DNA of 64,000 nt from Pseudocercospora fijiensis CIRAD86 (GCF_000340215.1 NW_006921539.1:2242507-2306506); one strand, 5' to 3'. Positions 34,468-48,440 are shown, counted from the first letter of the stretch. Notes: generated by a model from the letters alone, not told the origin. Made by a program: numbers and translations.

Positions 34468-34487
34468 CCGAACTACTGCGGGGTCTA
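34468..34487 (-). repeat. hAT copy 1 right terminal inverted repeat
   Basis: CCGAACTACTGCGGGGTCTA, the complement of the left end, followed by the AGTGCTCT target duplication. Confidence 0.93.
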
Positions 34488-34495
34488 AGTGCTCT

Positions 34496-34572
34496 ATCTA
34501 TAATGCAGAAGGAGGCCTTTTATATAGGCTTAAAACTTAGCCTAGGTGTGTAGGGCCGGTTACTAGCTAATA
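34496..34572 (-). repeat. L2 5' LTR, outer part
   Basis: The 77 bp that complete the LTR split by hAT copy 1, ending CTAGCTAATA at 34,572 and followed by the CTAG target duplication of L2. Confidence 0.92.
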
Positions 34573-36285
34573 CTAGAAGGCGACGACTCTAATAATTTTC
34601 GCATCTTATATCGCGGACGACGCTCCTTTTACTTCTCGGGACTTACGGCTAATATAGCTAAGTCTAAAGCCTTTAGCTAGGCCCGTATTAATTGTAGCGT
34701 AATACTAGCATCCTTCGTCGATAAGAGTAGAAGTTCCGACGTTATTTTCGAGGACTATATCGGTATATATAAGATTCCCGTTTATATCCTTTTTAACTTC
34801 TTCCTATTTCTTTATCTATACTCTATCTACTCCCGACTCCTAATTACGAGCGAGAGTTACTCTTTTCCTAAGTCGGAACTACTTAAGTCCGACTATTCTT
34901 CTATATCTTCTAGAATAGGTTATACGGAGGCGATACTAATCTTAGTAGGCTAAGCCGGCGGGGCGTACGGGCTGTTACGAATACGGTGTCCGCTCGCTCT
35001 ATAGTAGAAGTAGAGCCTTTTCTCTTTACGTTTCTCTCTTTCTATAGAGTTAACCTATTTAGCCCTAGGTTTCCCTATTATCGCTTATTAGCCTCCGCGG
35101 TTCTTTCTACGGAAAGCGTTAGTTTAAGCGGGGTTTATAACTATATCTCTATTAGAGTCGACCTTCGGGTTCGCTACGGGAGCTATATAGAGAGGGATAA
35201 CGACCGTAGGGCTCGCGGCTTCTTTCTTCCTTTCTTACTAGCGTTTCGTAGCCTATTTAAACTAGTCCGTCGACTCGAGGTTCGTTATAATCCGCTCGAC
35301 TTCCTCTATATAGAGGTAGTAATTCTTAATCTTTAGTACGGCGGTAGTATAGGTTTTAGCCGCGTTCGAAAAGGTATTCTTTAAATACCCGATTTTCGTA
35401 TCGTCGGTCTAACGGTCTCTACTTACGCTTAGTAGGAGGCTGTCGAATTCTAGCTAGTAGTCGTACTAAGGTTGTCCCTAAGAGTACCTTAAGGCTTAGA
35501 GTTACTCTAGCGCCTTTATAGCTTCGTTACTATCCGCGAAGACGTCCTCGAGTTACTAGAAGAAAGCTTCGGGGTCCTTTCCTTTCGTAAGGCTTCCTCT
35601 TTTCTAGAAGTAGCGTATCCTAGCGCGTTCCTTTACCGGTAGGGTATCGTATATAGTATCCTAGTAGTAATCTTCGGAGAGCTTCGGTTTTAGCCTAGAA
35701 CGAACTCGGTACGAACTCCTTAGTCGTAGTAAGTAGTCCCGGAACGACTTAGCTTTCCTATCCTACGATAGTAGCTTCTATTCGCGGGACGCTATTACGT
35801 TTTAGCCGGTAGCCGAGAGAGTTTCTAGTAGTCCCTTTAGGATCTCGTTCGTAAACTAGTCTCGTACTAAACTAGCTTCGGGAGGCCCGGGCTAGCGAGA
35901 CGCTTCCGCGTATTAGAGCGCGGAGCGAGTAGCTTATAGCTAGGCTTCTATTGTCTACTATCTAGTATAGAGACTCTCGAAGGTACGATAAATCTCGTCC
36001 CTAGTTATCTCTAGCGCGGTAGGGGCAGCGTTCCCCTAGCTATCTTACTCGGGTTCCTAATAAACCTTAGCGTTTCCTATATTAAAGATCGAACCTAATA
36101 TTACGGGTAAGTAACGCGTACGTAGATACTAGATATAAGACTTAATAGGTTCGATAAAGAGCTAAGTCTATCTACGTAAATCCGAATAGTTTTATACGGT
36201 GCGCTAAGCGCTAAGTAGTAGGTTAGAGTCGCGTAGGCCGAATGCCTAAGGCTAGCGCTTTCTACCTAGGGCGTAGCCCTTTATA
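34573..36285 (-). pseudogene. G3 gypsy gag and protease start
   Basis: Minus strand. The gag body reads TYTTAVLKIKNYYLYIEEVE and EREKRKEKRLYFYYRASGHR; the latter is a CCHC knuckle whose two first Cys became Tyr (TGC/TGT to TAC/TAT) while the His remains. The protease then reads VGTSTLIDEG and GLAKGFRLSYISRKSREVKG, up to VVAF at the L2 insertion point. It continues in frame at 12,689. The right edge at about 36,285 abuts hAT copy 4. The open plus-strand stretch 34,986-35,336 is antisense to gag and not counted as a gene. Confidence 0.75.
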
Positions 36286-38641
36286 CTAGGTAATAGAGTA
36301 AGCGTCGCGCAAGCCTATATTATAGTAACGTTAGAGTAAGGAAAGAAGGCAGGTTTAGCTAAAAAAGGCAGGTACGGCAAACTTTGAAATATAGCCGGTA
36401 TATATAGCTAGTATAGTAATAGGCGAAAGCCTCCTTTTAATAAATAGTCGGCGTAACAATAGCATCCTACTACAGCACAGATATTCTTTAGTAATTCCCT
36501 TACTAGCTATAGTAATCTTATAAGTAACCTAGGCCTATTACTAGGAAATATAAGAAATATTAGGTAGGCTATACTAAACAAGCTAGCTATCTAGTAGGAA
36601 AAGGCCTACTACCGTCTCTATATACCGGCTACGAGTGCCGGCTATCGCTCTAAATTTAACTCCGCCCTATCTTAGAGGCTAAAGTACCGAGCGGAAACCC
36701 TATAGCTTATATTTACTCGGTTGTCGCGGAGCGCTTATAGGTAAGGTATTAGAAAAGAGTATAAAAAGTACGAGAAGAGTATCCTAGGATATAGGTCGTA
36801 AGTAAATAAGAGTAGTACGCCTAGTTATTTATATAGTACGTTACTCTATACGACTAAGAGCCTATATTATCTCGTACTTCGCTTATAAGACCTCGACTCT
36901 ACTAATATACTATTAATCTCCTCCTCGGTCGCTATCTTAATTCTTCTTCGAGTTGCCGGACTTAGTACGTATCTATCGCTATATAATAGCGCTACGTATT
37001 ATAGAGAATTAACTCCGCCGTATCTTAACGGCTAAGGTACCGAGCGGAAATTCTATAGCTTATATTTACTCGGTTATCGCGGAGCGCTTATAAGTAAGGT
37101 ATTAGAAAAGTATATAAAAAGTAATACCTCTAGATTCAACTCCGCCGTATCTTAAAGGCTAAGGTACCGAGCGGAAATCCTATAGCTTATATTTACTCGG
37201 TTATCGCAGAGCGATTATAGGTAAGGTATTAGAAAAGAGTATAAAAAGTACGAGAAGAGTATCCTAGGATATAGGTTGTAAGTAAATAAGAGTAGCACGC
37301 CTAGTTATTTATATAGTACGTTACTCTAAATAACTAAGAGCCTATATTATCTCGTACTTTGCTTATAAGACCTCGACTCTACTAATATACTATTAATCTC
37401 CTCCTCGGTCGCTATCTTAATTCTGCTTCGAGTTGCTAGACTTAGTACGTATCTATCGCTATATAATAGCGCTACGTATTATAGAGAATCTCTCGTTAAA
37501 GTTTGTCTCTTATAGGCTTACTATCTACTTCGTAGTATAGAGAATTAAAGTACTAATACTAAAGAATCTCCTTATAGTTTAGATAATAGGGCTCCTTAGG
37601 ACCTTTATATTTTAGGTCTAAATAGAGACGTATTATAAACGTTCTATCGCCCTTTCGCTTACTATCCGCTAGGTCGCGATATACGAAGAAACTAATCTAA
37701 ATATAGCTCGTCTCTATAATAGCCGGGTAAATATAGAGCGCTAGGTTTCTACTTCGTACCTTAGATTTAGGGACGGCGCGGAGATAAAATTAGAAATATA
37801 GCCGGTACCTATAGCCGGTAAAAGGATACGAAAATAGGCCTCCTCCTAGGTTAATCTAACGACTAAATATAAGTTCTAACTAATCCGCTATAAACCGACG
37901 CCGAATTTTAGCTAGAAGCTATATATCTTTATTTTAAAGAGTAACCCGCTTCGTATAGATAGTAAGGAGGTTTAAAAGCTTAAGCTTAGTTACGAGAAAT
38001 GCCTCCGTAGCTTCCTAAAGAGTACTAATCGCCTTAGCTATAAATCGTATACTAGACCGAAAATCTAATATAATTTCTCGGACGAGTCGCTAAAAGGGAG
38101 TCTTAGGGATTAAAAGCTCGGTCCCTCTCTTGTTTTAGAATAGCCGGATCTAGCGAAGGGTAATAGTATCTAGTCTAAAGCGCCGCTTCTTTATCGTTAA
38201 GTCCTATCTTATACCCTTTTTTTAATAGAAAGATAACTTTTCTTCGCGATAGTCTTCGTCCGCTTACTCTTTTTAGCCTTCTCCTATCTACCTAAAGCCT
38301 TTTTGTTTTTCGGTACTATTTCCCGAAGAACCCCCTTCCTTCGTATATACTATAGAGAGTCTTACTCTTCCGATATCTCGTTCTCGCTATAGTCTCCCTA
38401 TATATAGCTTGCTTTACCCTTGCCCTTTAGGCTCTAAAGGTATTCTTATACGCGTTTAGGCGACGAGGGTATATCGCTAGAACCTAGAAAATTAATAAGC
38501 CTATAATCGTAAGGAGACATTTATACTTCTTACCTTCTAGATTAAATAGTCTTCTATTAAACCGTATTAGTAGGTCCTCTTTAGATTCGTATAAAGGATA
38601 GTAGCTAAAGGAAGAGGAAGCGGCCGGCTTAGGAAGGCCCG
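36286..38641 (-). mobile_element. hAT element copy 4, internal fragment
   Basis: Matches copy 1 from about 27,042 to 28,950, without either terminus, histone H3 gene 1 or transposase. The segment at 36,655-37,010 is repeated partially at 37,011-37,130 and again from 37,134, with the same junction as the duplication in copy 3, so copies 3 and 4 form a subfamily. It is more decayed than copies 1 and 2. Confidence 0.85.
37880..38520 (-). pseudogene. Histone H3 variant (copy 4), frameshifted
   Basis: Homologue of 28,184-28,825: ATG 38,520 to TAG 37,880, 641 bp. One base is missing in the CCCTTTTTTT run near 38,215-38,225, shifting the frame between tail and core, besides RIP stops. Confidence 0.75.
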
Positions 38642-38728
38642 ATTCTAATAGTACGTAATAAAGCCCTATTATTGCAATCTAAGCTCCGAAGGCAAATCCT
38701 AAATTGCGATAAAAGTCTTAGCGTTTAC

Positions 38729-38864
38729 CCTCGAAGGCAAGGTAATAGTAATAGCCTCTATACTAGTATCCGAATACTTTAAGGGTCGAGATATAGGCCT
38801 ATACGAGGGCCTCGCCGTTTCGAATACTAGGATATATAGGTTGTTACTATCGCCTTGCCCTCGA
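38729..38864. repeat. Foldback repeat, about 45-bp arms
   Basis: The arm at 38,729-38,776 (starting CCTCGAAGGCAAGGTAATAG) is complementary, with several mismatches, to 38,823-38,864 (ending CGCCTTGCCCTCGAG). A small inverted-repeat element or remnant in the otherwise featureless gap (38,642-39,050) between hAT copy 4 and the LINE. Confidence 0.6.
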
Positions 38865-39149
38865 GAGCTATAAATCTTTATAAAAATTAAGTTTTACTAG
38901 ATAACTAGCTTTAGTATATAGCAAATGTAGCCTATAGTATCTATATTAGCGAGTACTTTATATAGAGATATATTTTCTTCTTATTATTACGTAGAATAGC
39001 TTTTTTAGGTTTATCTACCTATAGCGTAGTTATTATACTATATAATTAAATTACGTCTCGAGTATATCCTTATCGAGTATATCTATCCTATAGAGAATAG
39101 TAGCGAACAATTAGAGACGAAGGGAAGACAGTTAAGAAGGAAGGGAGGA

Positions 39150-40310
39150 CGAATAGAAAGCACTATATACTAAGGCAGAGGAGGTGCTAAAGGCGGAAGA
39201 TAGAAGAACCCCTAAGAGGGCATACAGGATAATAATCTTAGAACTCCTTAGAGGACTGAAAGCAATCTACAACTAGGCAAGCTACGTAATTACAAAGGTA
39301 GCTAATATAGTCGCAGCAAAGATCACGAAGAAACAATAGGAAATAAGCCTAAACTACCGCACCTAGGTAGCAGTAGCTAGTTAGGAGGCGCTAAAACCCC
39401 CGAGGATAGTAGTTAGAGTCTATATTACGGACCTATAGGAGCAAAAGGAAATCTAAGGACTTATAGGGAAAGAGATTATAGAAAGAATTGCAGTTAAAGA
39501 GGTAATTAGGGCTAGGAACGAAGGAAAAGGGGTAATTAAGCTATTTATAGTATAAGAGCAGGACAAAAAGAAGCTAGAAACACAAAAAGAATAGACAACT
39601 AAGATAGGGAAAACAGCAAAGGTCTCCTAACAGCAATTTATAATTATAGCCTATAGTATAACAAAAAGCTTTAAGGAAGAATAGGATATTAAGAGCCTAT
39701 AGAGACAAAACTAAGCTATATACCTAAGCCTAAAGATCACAAAAGTGGCATAGATTGAAAGGAAAATCGAGGAGACTAAGAAGCAGTCTTCCCTAATTAT
39801 CTAGGTAGGGAGTATAGAGCAAGCCAATATAGTACTAGACTAGGGGTTGTTCTAGGACTATAAGAGATTAGAAACAGAGATATATAGAAGCAACTATAGG
39901 ATAATGCAGTGCTTCAAATATCAATACTATAGACACTTAGTAGCTAAGTGTACAAAGACAACCAATACCTGCTCCTATTATATAGGAGATTACTAGGTTA
40001 AAGAATGCAAAGTATATAAGGGAGAAGCAAGATATATATACTATACTAAAAGACACCCCTCTTAGGCGAAGGAATGCCTAGTAAGAATATAGGCAGCGAG
40101 GAAGGCAAAGGAAGCTAGAATTAATACACCAAAAAGATATATAACAAGCTAGGGCAGCTAGGTATAGAAGCAACCTAGCTAAGTGCTATAAAAGAGGTCC
40201 AGACAAGATAAGGGGTTCACATTTAGGGCCTTACTAGCATAAGAGAGTCACTAGCAGCTAGGGAGACCAAGATACCTTAATATTATAGGAAAGGAAGTAG
40301 GGCAGATAAA
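39150..40310 (+). pseudogene. LINE ORF1 (gag-like, CCHC)
   Basis: Starts around 39,150 (KALYTKAEEVLKAEDRRTPK) and reads GLKAIYN and AVASQEALKPPRIVVRVYIT. It has zinc-knuckle sequence near 39,907-40,080: CFKYQYYRHLVAKC, then CSYYIGDYQVKEC, then YCTKRHPSQAKEC after substituting Gln for TAG. Some knuckle Cys/His are changed to Tyr. RNA-binding chaperone of the retrotransposon. Confidence 0.7.
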
Positions 40311-40429
40311 GCTTAGTTAAATGTTAGTCTAAAGTAAGGGAAGACTAAAGGAAAACTTATAGGGAAATAATATAGATAAAACCTAATAAACATTGCAACA
40401 TTACTAAACATTATATAGTATAATATTAA

Positions 40430-43400
40430 CAAGAGCAAAGATAAGGTACAGAGGAGCTTCCTTTAAGCACTAAACCTAAAAGAATATTATATTATTGCAA
40501 TCTAGGAGCCCTAGCTCAACCTATATATAAAGAGACTAGCAACAGTTAAAGACCTAAGATACTACCTAATTATCTACAACTAGGGGGCCCTAAGGACATG
40601 CATCTACATTAGTAAGGAGATAGATATAGAAACCTAGTAGGCTCTACTATAGGAGGATAGGGACCTAATATTAGTTTAAGTAGAGACATCCTAAGGTACA
40701 CTCTAAGTCTACTATATATACAACCTACTACTAGACTTAAGAAGCAGTACCTAACTAAAAACCCTAGAAAGACTACCTAGAGTTATCTAGGGAAACACCT
40801 ACTAAATCCTACTTAGGGATTTCAACCTCTACTACCCCTTCTAGGGCTTAGACTTTACCCTAGCTTACTACTTCCTAGTAGGAAGACTGATTAATATATT
40901 AGAGAGGGAAGAAATAGAAATTGTTACCCTAAAGGGACTAATTACTTAGGAGGCAAGAGGAAGCAGTAGTATACTAGACCTATACTTTACATTACATTAG
41001 ATTAGGAATAGGATTATAAGATACAGGATCAACTAGGAACTAGAAGAATTATTAGACCACTTCCCGGTACAGATTGAGCTGAATGTCTAAGCTAATTAGG
41101 AAAGGGAACTAAAGGAGAAGCTCAACTAGAAGGGTGCCTAATAGGGCAGGATTAGGGAGGAACTAGAAAGGGACCTAAAACTAGAGGAACTCTTAATAAA
41201 GTACCTACTAAGGCTAGAGGACATTAATAAAGCAGTAGAAGAACTAATAGGAATCCTAAAACAGGTAGCTAGAAAGCATACCCTAGTAAAGAAACATTTA
41301 CTATACTAGCAACTATACTAGACTAGTAAGTATACAAGGAAGGTTAAAGTAGCAAGGAAGGCTAGGAGGCAGTAGACACAAACCTATACCTAGGAAGCAT
41401 AGAACAACTACAATAAAGCCTACTAGGAAAAGAAGATCTAGATTAAGAAAGATAAGATACAAGAATAGAGATCTATAATAGGAATAATTACAAAGAAACT
41501 AGAGGAGATATAGAGGATAGCTAAATAGGCAAGGAGACCTAAACAGGATAAGAACATGCTACTACAATTCCCGGACATTAAGGACCAATAAGGACAAATG
41601 CAGACTACAATAGAAGGGAAAGCAAGAGCCCTAGGCTAATACTTCTTCTATAGAAAAGTATAAGTAGACCTATTAGACATAAGGGAGATAGAATAAGAGA
41701 CTCTACTACTAGGCATACTAAGAGATACCTAGGTCAAACCCGAAACCATTAAAAGGATCCTAAAGAAAATTCTAGGCAATAAGGCACTAGGAGAAGACAA
41801 GATCTATAACAAACTTCTAAAAGCATATAGGAAGGGGCTAGCCCTAGTACTAGCTAATATCTTTTTATAAAGCCTAGCACTAGGACACTACCTAAGACTA
41901 TTTAGGAAGTCCCTAACAGTAGTGCTAAGGAAGCCCTAGAAGGAAGACTATATATAGCTTAAGGCCTATAGACTAATAGCCCTACTTAACATAATAGGCA
42001 AGGTACTAGAAAAAATTATCGCTAAAAGGCTAATAACCTTTACCGAGGAAAGGAATATCCTTCCTAAAGGCTAGATAGGAGGAAGAAAGAAGAGGTTAAT
42101 ACTAACAGCTATAGAACTAATTATAGAACAGATTAAGCATATCTAGTCCTATAGTTAAAACTAGGTAGTAACCCTCCTCTCCCTTAACATCTTAGGAGCC
42201 TTTAACAATATCTCCTATAAAAGGCTCCTATATATACTTAAATAGAAAGCTATACTAAACTGGATAGTCCAATTCATCTAGTCCTTCTTATAGGAAAGAT
42301 CAATATAGCTTATTCTAGGCAAATTCAAATTAGACCCAATACTAACTAAAAAGGGAATCCCCTAAGGATTAATACTCTCCCTAATCCTCTTCCTTATCTT
42401 TATAGCAGACCTACTCCTACTCCTAGAATTAAAAAACATATTAGCATTAGGGTTTATAGATAATACGAACATCCTAGCCTAGTCTAAGACAATAGAAACC
42501 AACTGCAAGATCCTAGAAGAGAAGCACTAGGAGTATAAAAAATAGGTAAGGAGGTATAGAGCAAAATTCGCCCTAGAAAAGTACTAGCTTATCCACTTTA
42601 GTAAGGCTAAATCAACTTACAATATAAAGCAATCAATCACTATCTAAGGCTTTAAAACCCAACTATTAGCAGAGCTTAGGGTACTAGGGATCTAGCTAGA
42701 TCCAAAACTGAATTAGGGACTATAAGTAAAGAAGGCAAAGTAGAGGGCAGATACTAATATACAATCCATTAATAGGCTTATAGCCTCTATATAGGGGGCT
42801 ATATTCGAGAAAGCTAAAGTTATATACAAAGCAATTGTTAAGCTAGTAATGCTATATAGAGTATAGATATAGACAGCCTAGGAGAAAACACTAAAGAGGA
42901 TTGAATAACTAGTTAGCAGGTCCTAAACCTAAAGCCTAAAGAAAATCCTAGGAGCATATAAAACTATACTAATAAGGGTAGTGGAAATGGAATTAGGGAT
43001 CCTACTAGTTAAACAATACTTCAAGGGACTAAGACACCAATATATAGCAAAGACAATAGAATACCTAGCCTAATAGACTATCTAAAAGGCACTAGACAAG
43101 ATAAAAGCCTAGTATATTAGGACTAGGAGGCGAGACAGACTACAAATAACTCCCTAAAAAGTTAAAGACCTAGAGCAATATAGAGTCTTAACAAGAGAAA
43201 TGCTAGAGAAAGAGCTTTAGGGACTAAATATAAGGCTAAAGGAAGACAAACTAAAGGGAGAGAAACAAAGCCTAGTAGAATCAATTGCTAGATACCTATA
43301 AGAGCAGGAATAGAACAAAACACAAGTTAGACTAGGAACCCTAAAGGCACTAATCAAATTTAGTCAATACAACTACTAGCTCTATAAGGACCTAAATAGG

Positions 43401-43940
43401 GCCGAGGTAAGCCTAGCTATCCAAATCAGATCTAAACACATCGGATTCAGATCTTACCTATTTAGAAGAAACGTCCTAGGAATTGAAAGCAGGGCTTGCT
43501 AATATAGCTACCAATCTTAGAACCCTAAGTATATACTGCTAGTCTGCCCTTAATAGTTAGAAGGCAGAAGTAATTAGAGACTAAAAGCAATAGAAAGGGA
43601 ATACGACAAGCTAATCTAGAGCAAAGAAGACCTAAAGAGGATAGTAAAGTGGATTATCAAACAGGGATTTGTATAACAATTCGTACTAGCAAGGGAAACT
43701 AAGGAGTAGATAAGAAGGAGGGAAGAAGAGAGGGAAAGAAGGGCAGGGTAGTAGGCAAGGTAGTCAGAGGGTAACAACTATAATACTAGTATACCCTAGA
43801 GGAAGGAGAATAAGGAAACAAGGAAGATCAACACTTATAAATAGGACAGGAGGGAGGTTTTTACCAACTAAGTTAGTTTCCTACCTAAAACAATACATAG
43901 AAACAGACCTACATAGGCCGAAAGGCACTACAACAGGCAA
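40430..43940 (+). pseudogene. LINE ORF2: endonuclease and reverse transcriptase
   Basis: The endonuclease reads YIIAIQEPQLN, LLRDFNLYYP, SSILDLYFTL and LDHFPVQIEL (APE-type, nicks target DNA). The RT (about 41,730-42,560) has GKVLEKIIAKRLI, NILPKGQIGGRK, LLSLNILGAFNNISYKRLL, KGIPQGLILSLILFLIFIAD and FIDNTNIL in place of F-A-D-D. The C-terminus has IGFRSYLFRRNVLGIES and a C-Q-x2-Y...LLVCP motif typical of fungal LINEs. Stops are TAG/TAA at Gln/Trp positions. Confidence 0.85.
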
Positions 43941-43970
43941 ATGAAATATCTATCTATCTATATAATTAAA

Positions 43971-44300
43971 TTCTCGTTTTTATAGTAGACGGTTATATAG
44001 AAGTCGAGCGATTTATCTTTAGGCGCTTCGCTATAGGCTTAGTAGGGACCGCTAACTAGATATATCCTAGTATAGAAGATAATATAAGAATAGAATAGAT
44101 AGAAGGTAGAAGGTAGAAGGTATATATAAGCCTATAAAGTAGGCGCCTAAATAGAGGTAGAAGTAGAGGTTATAGCCTAAAGAGGTAAAGGCTTATACTA
44201 TGCCTTTTATTTCTTAGTATAATCCTTTTGCTTTACCGGTAACTAGATAGTAGAAGGGGTAAGCTATAAGTTACTACGTATTAAGTTAAGGTTAAGAATT
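43971..44300. other. AT-rich spacer with GAAGGTA repeats
   Basis: RIP-type AT-rich sequence. A short AGAAGGTAG tandem (44,098-44,127) and AGAGGT repeats (44,150-44,185) are visible. No gene. Confidence 0.4.
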
Positions 44301-44412
44301 TTTTATTTATCTTTTATTTATCTTTTACTTATCTTTTACTTATCTTTTACTTATCTTTTACTTATCTTTTACTTATCTTTTACTTATCTTTTACTTATCT
44401 TTTACTTGTCTT
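44301..44412. repeat. 11-bp minisatellite TTTTACTTATC
   Basis: About ten units of TTTTATTTATC or TTTTACTTATC, the last TTTTACTTGTC. The segment that follows (TATAATAGCTCTATACTATATAT, 44,416-44,438) and the same repeat type recur at 48,595-48,667 on the other side of the glucoamylase gene. Confidence 0.85.
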
Positions 44413-44619
44413 TTTTTATAATAGCTCTATACTATATATCTAGTATATATCTCTAGAAAATGCGATATCCTAGTCCTCTTAACCTTAAGTTCCTTAATAT
44501 AGGATATAGCAGTTAGTATACTAGTAGTAGATTCTATTCTATATTCTAGCGTTATAGTTTAAGGCGAGTATCCTAAGTTATATAAGGAAATTCCTAGAAT
44601 CTAGAATCTTTTAGTACTA

Positions 44620-47056
<2,437 letters not shown>

Positions 47057-47390
47057 ACAGATCGCTGCTTACAACAAGCATCTCTCAGTGTCGATGAATT
47101 GATTGGGGAAAGGAGTGCCATTATGGTATCGCCCTATATTCAGCAAGTGAAGTTAATGTTGCGATGTCTAGCAAAGCAGTTCTTCCCTACACCACTAGGG
47201 CCTCTTAACACTTGCATTGGCATGACTTGCTTGAGACATTATTTAATGAGCGGCAGCCACACCTGCCCCGCTCGACGTGGAAGCTTTTGTATAACCGATA
47301 TCGGCAGGACGCGGCATGAAACAGACATCAACAAGATGTCGTCTCGTCACTATCTCGAGACTAGACTAGAGATAGGATTATTTGAGGGTG
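47057..47390 (+). other. Glucoamylase 3' region and end of the non-RIPped island
   Basis: Normal-composition DNA runs to about 47,380 (TATTTGAGGGTGTATAG), then RIP-type sequence resumes abruptly. No poly(A) signal was clearly identified. The frame 47,099-47,395 shows no homology and is not called. Confidence 0.5.
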
Positions 47391-47399
47391 TATAGGTAG

Positions 47400-48440
47400 G
47401 TAGTATTTTAGTATATATGTGTATATGTAGCATAGTATGTAGCTAAGGTGTAGCGTATAGCTAATTAGCGTTTAGATTACTATCTAGGCCGTTTCTATCG
47501 TATTTTAGCTATTTATATAGATTTTCCCCTCTTAAGGAAGCACTCGTCGAGGGAGATAAATTAACATATAATATATAGTAGCAGCCCTAGATAATATAAT
47601 TATCTAGGCCCGCCCGGTAGTACTTTTTTAAATTACGGTCTAAATAGTATATATTCTTATCGTCGCGGTCGTCGCGGTATAGAGTAGCCTTCTATATAGC
47701 CGAGCGCGTTTAGTTTTTAGATTACATTCGATTTTCCTAAACTAGGGCTATCGTCTAAGGAATAAAAAATAGTAATTAGTATATATAAAGTATTTATCTA
47801 GGTCGCTACTATAGCGGATTTTCGAATTTCGGTTTAGGTATTACGTATTCTTTCTTCGAAAAAAATTTAGGTCGCTTTATCTATATACGCGTACTAAATT
47901 GGAAATCCCGATAGAAGCAAATTAGACTAGTAATAAAGGGTATTATATAGTCTATACGGGAGTTTATTTCTATAGTAGCTTATAGTAGCTAAGCTAAGTT
48001 ATTATATAGATATACTAACAACCCTTTATTACTAGTCTAAGTAGAGATAGGTCTCGTTATATTTTATCCGTCGATATCGCCGGTATTTGCGAAGATATTA
48101 AAGCTAACTACTCCCCTTGCGATATAGCAGATACTTTATTAGTCCTTAACGTTCCTAGAGTAGGATATCTTACTAATATCCGTAAGTGCTATACTCCTTA
48201 TAGGCTAGATCTTAACCTTATACCCTTTAGTTCTAATCCCAATAAAGTTATATAGCAAAAATCGCCTAGTAGCTCCTATTAGTACGATAGCCTTCGTATC
48301 GAAAAATTACAAACCTAGTCTAGCTTCGTATAATAACGAGATTCTTTTATATATCTTCTATATATCTAATCTTTTATATATTTGTTTATATATACTCTTC
48401 TATATATCTATAGTATAGGTTATATAGATAGGTAGATAGT
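47400..48440. other. Degenerate RIPped DNA, no gene recognised
   Basis: CpA-depleted sequence without a followable frame; it contains the foldback at 47,922-48,040. Confidence 0.4.
47922..48040. repeat. Foldback with perfect 20-bp arms
   Basis: TTAGACTAGTAATAAAGGGT (47,922-47,941) and its exact complement at 48,021-48,040, with a 79-bp loop. A perfect palindrome in RIP-scarred DNA suggests a MITE-like remnant or a conversion-maintained hairpin. Confidence 0.75.

Larger units (their letters stand above)
24947..34487 (-). mobile_element. hAT transposon copy 1, complete, 9,541 bp, carrying histone H3 genes
   Basis: Terminal inverted repeats TAGACCCCGCAGTAGTTCGG and its complement, flanked by a perfect 8-bp target duplication AGTGCTCT (24,939-24,946; 34,488-34,495), the size typical of hAT. 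The paralogous LTR at 12,885-12,892 shows the empty site. Contents on the minus strand, right to left: a lysine-rich frame, hAT transposase, an H3 variant, an unrecognised frame and an H3 gene; a 180-codon frame lies on the plus strand near the left end. At 9.5 kb it is over twice the roughly 4 kb of fungal hATs such as Restless; the excess is the cargo. All genes are RIP-inactivated. Copy 2 (54,520 onward) is nearly identical. Confidence 0.95.
39050..43970 (+). mobile_element. Tad-like non-LTR retrotransposon (LINE)
   Basis: A plus-strand, two-ORF LINE ending in a CTAT tetranucleotide tail (43,946-43,965). ORF1 has nucleic-acid-binding CCHC knuckles; ORF2 has an APE-type endonuclease, an RT and a C-terminal Cys-rich motif. 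Composition differs from the other elements: CpG is almost absent while CpA is largely kept, although many CAG/TGG codons are still TAG. No target duplication could be assigned. Confidence 0.88.

Noticed and set aside
34986..35336. 116-codon plus-strand open frame
   Set aside because: Antisense to the G3 gag frame, whose zinc knuckle and continuity into protease are readable on the minus strand.
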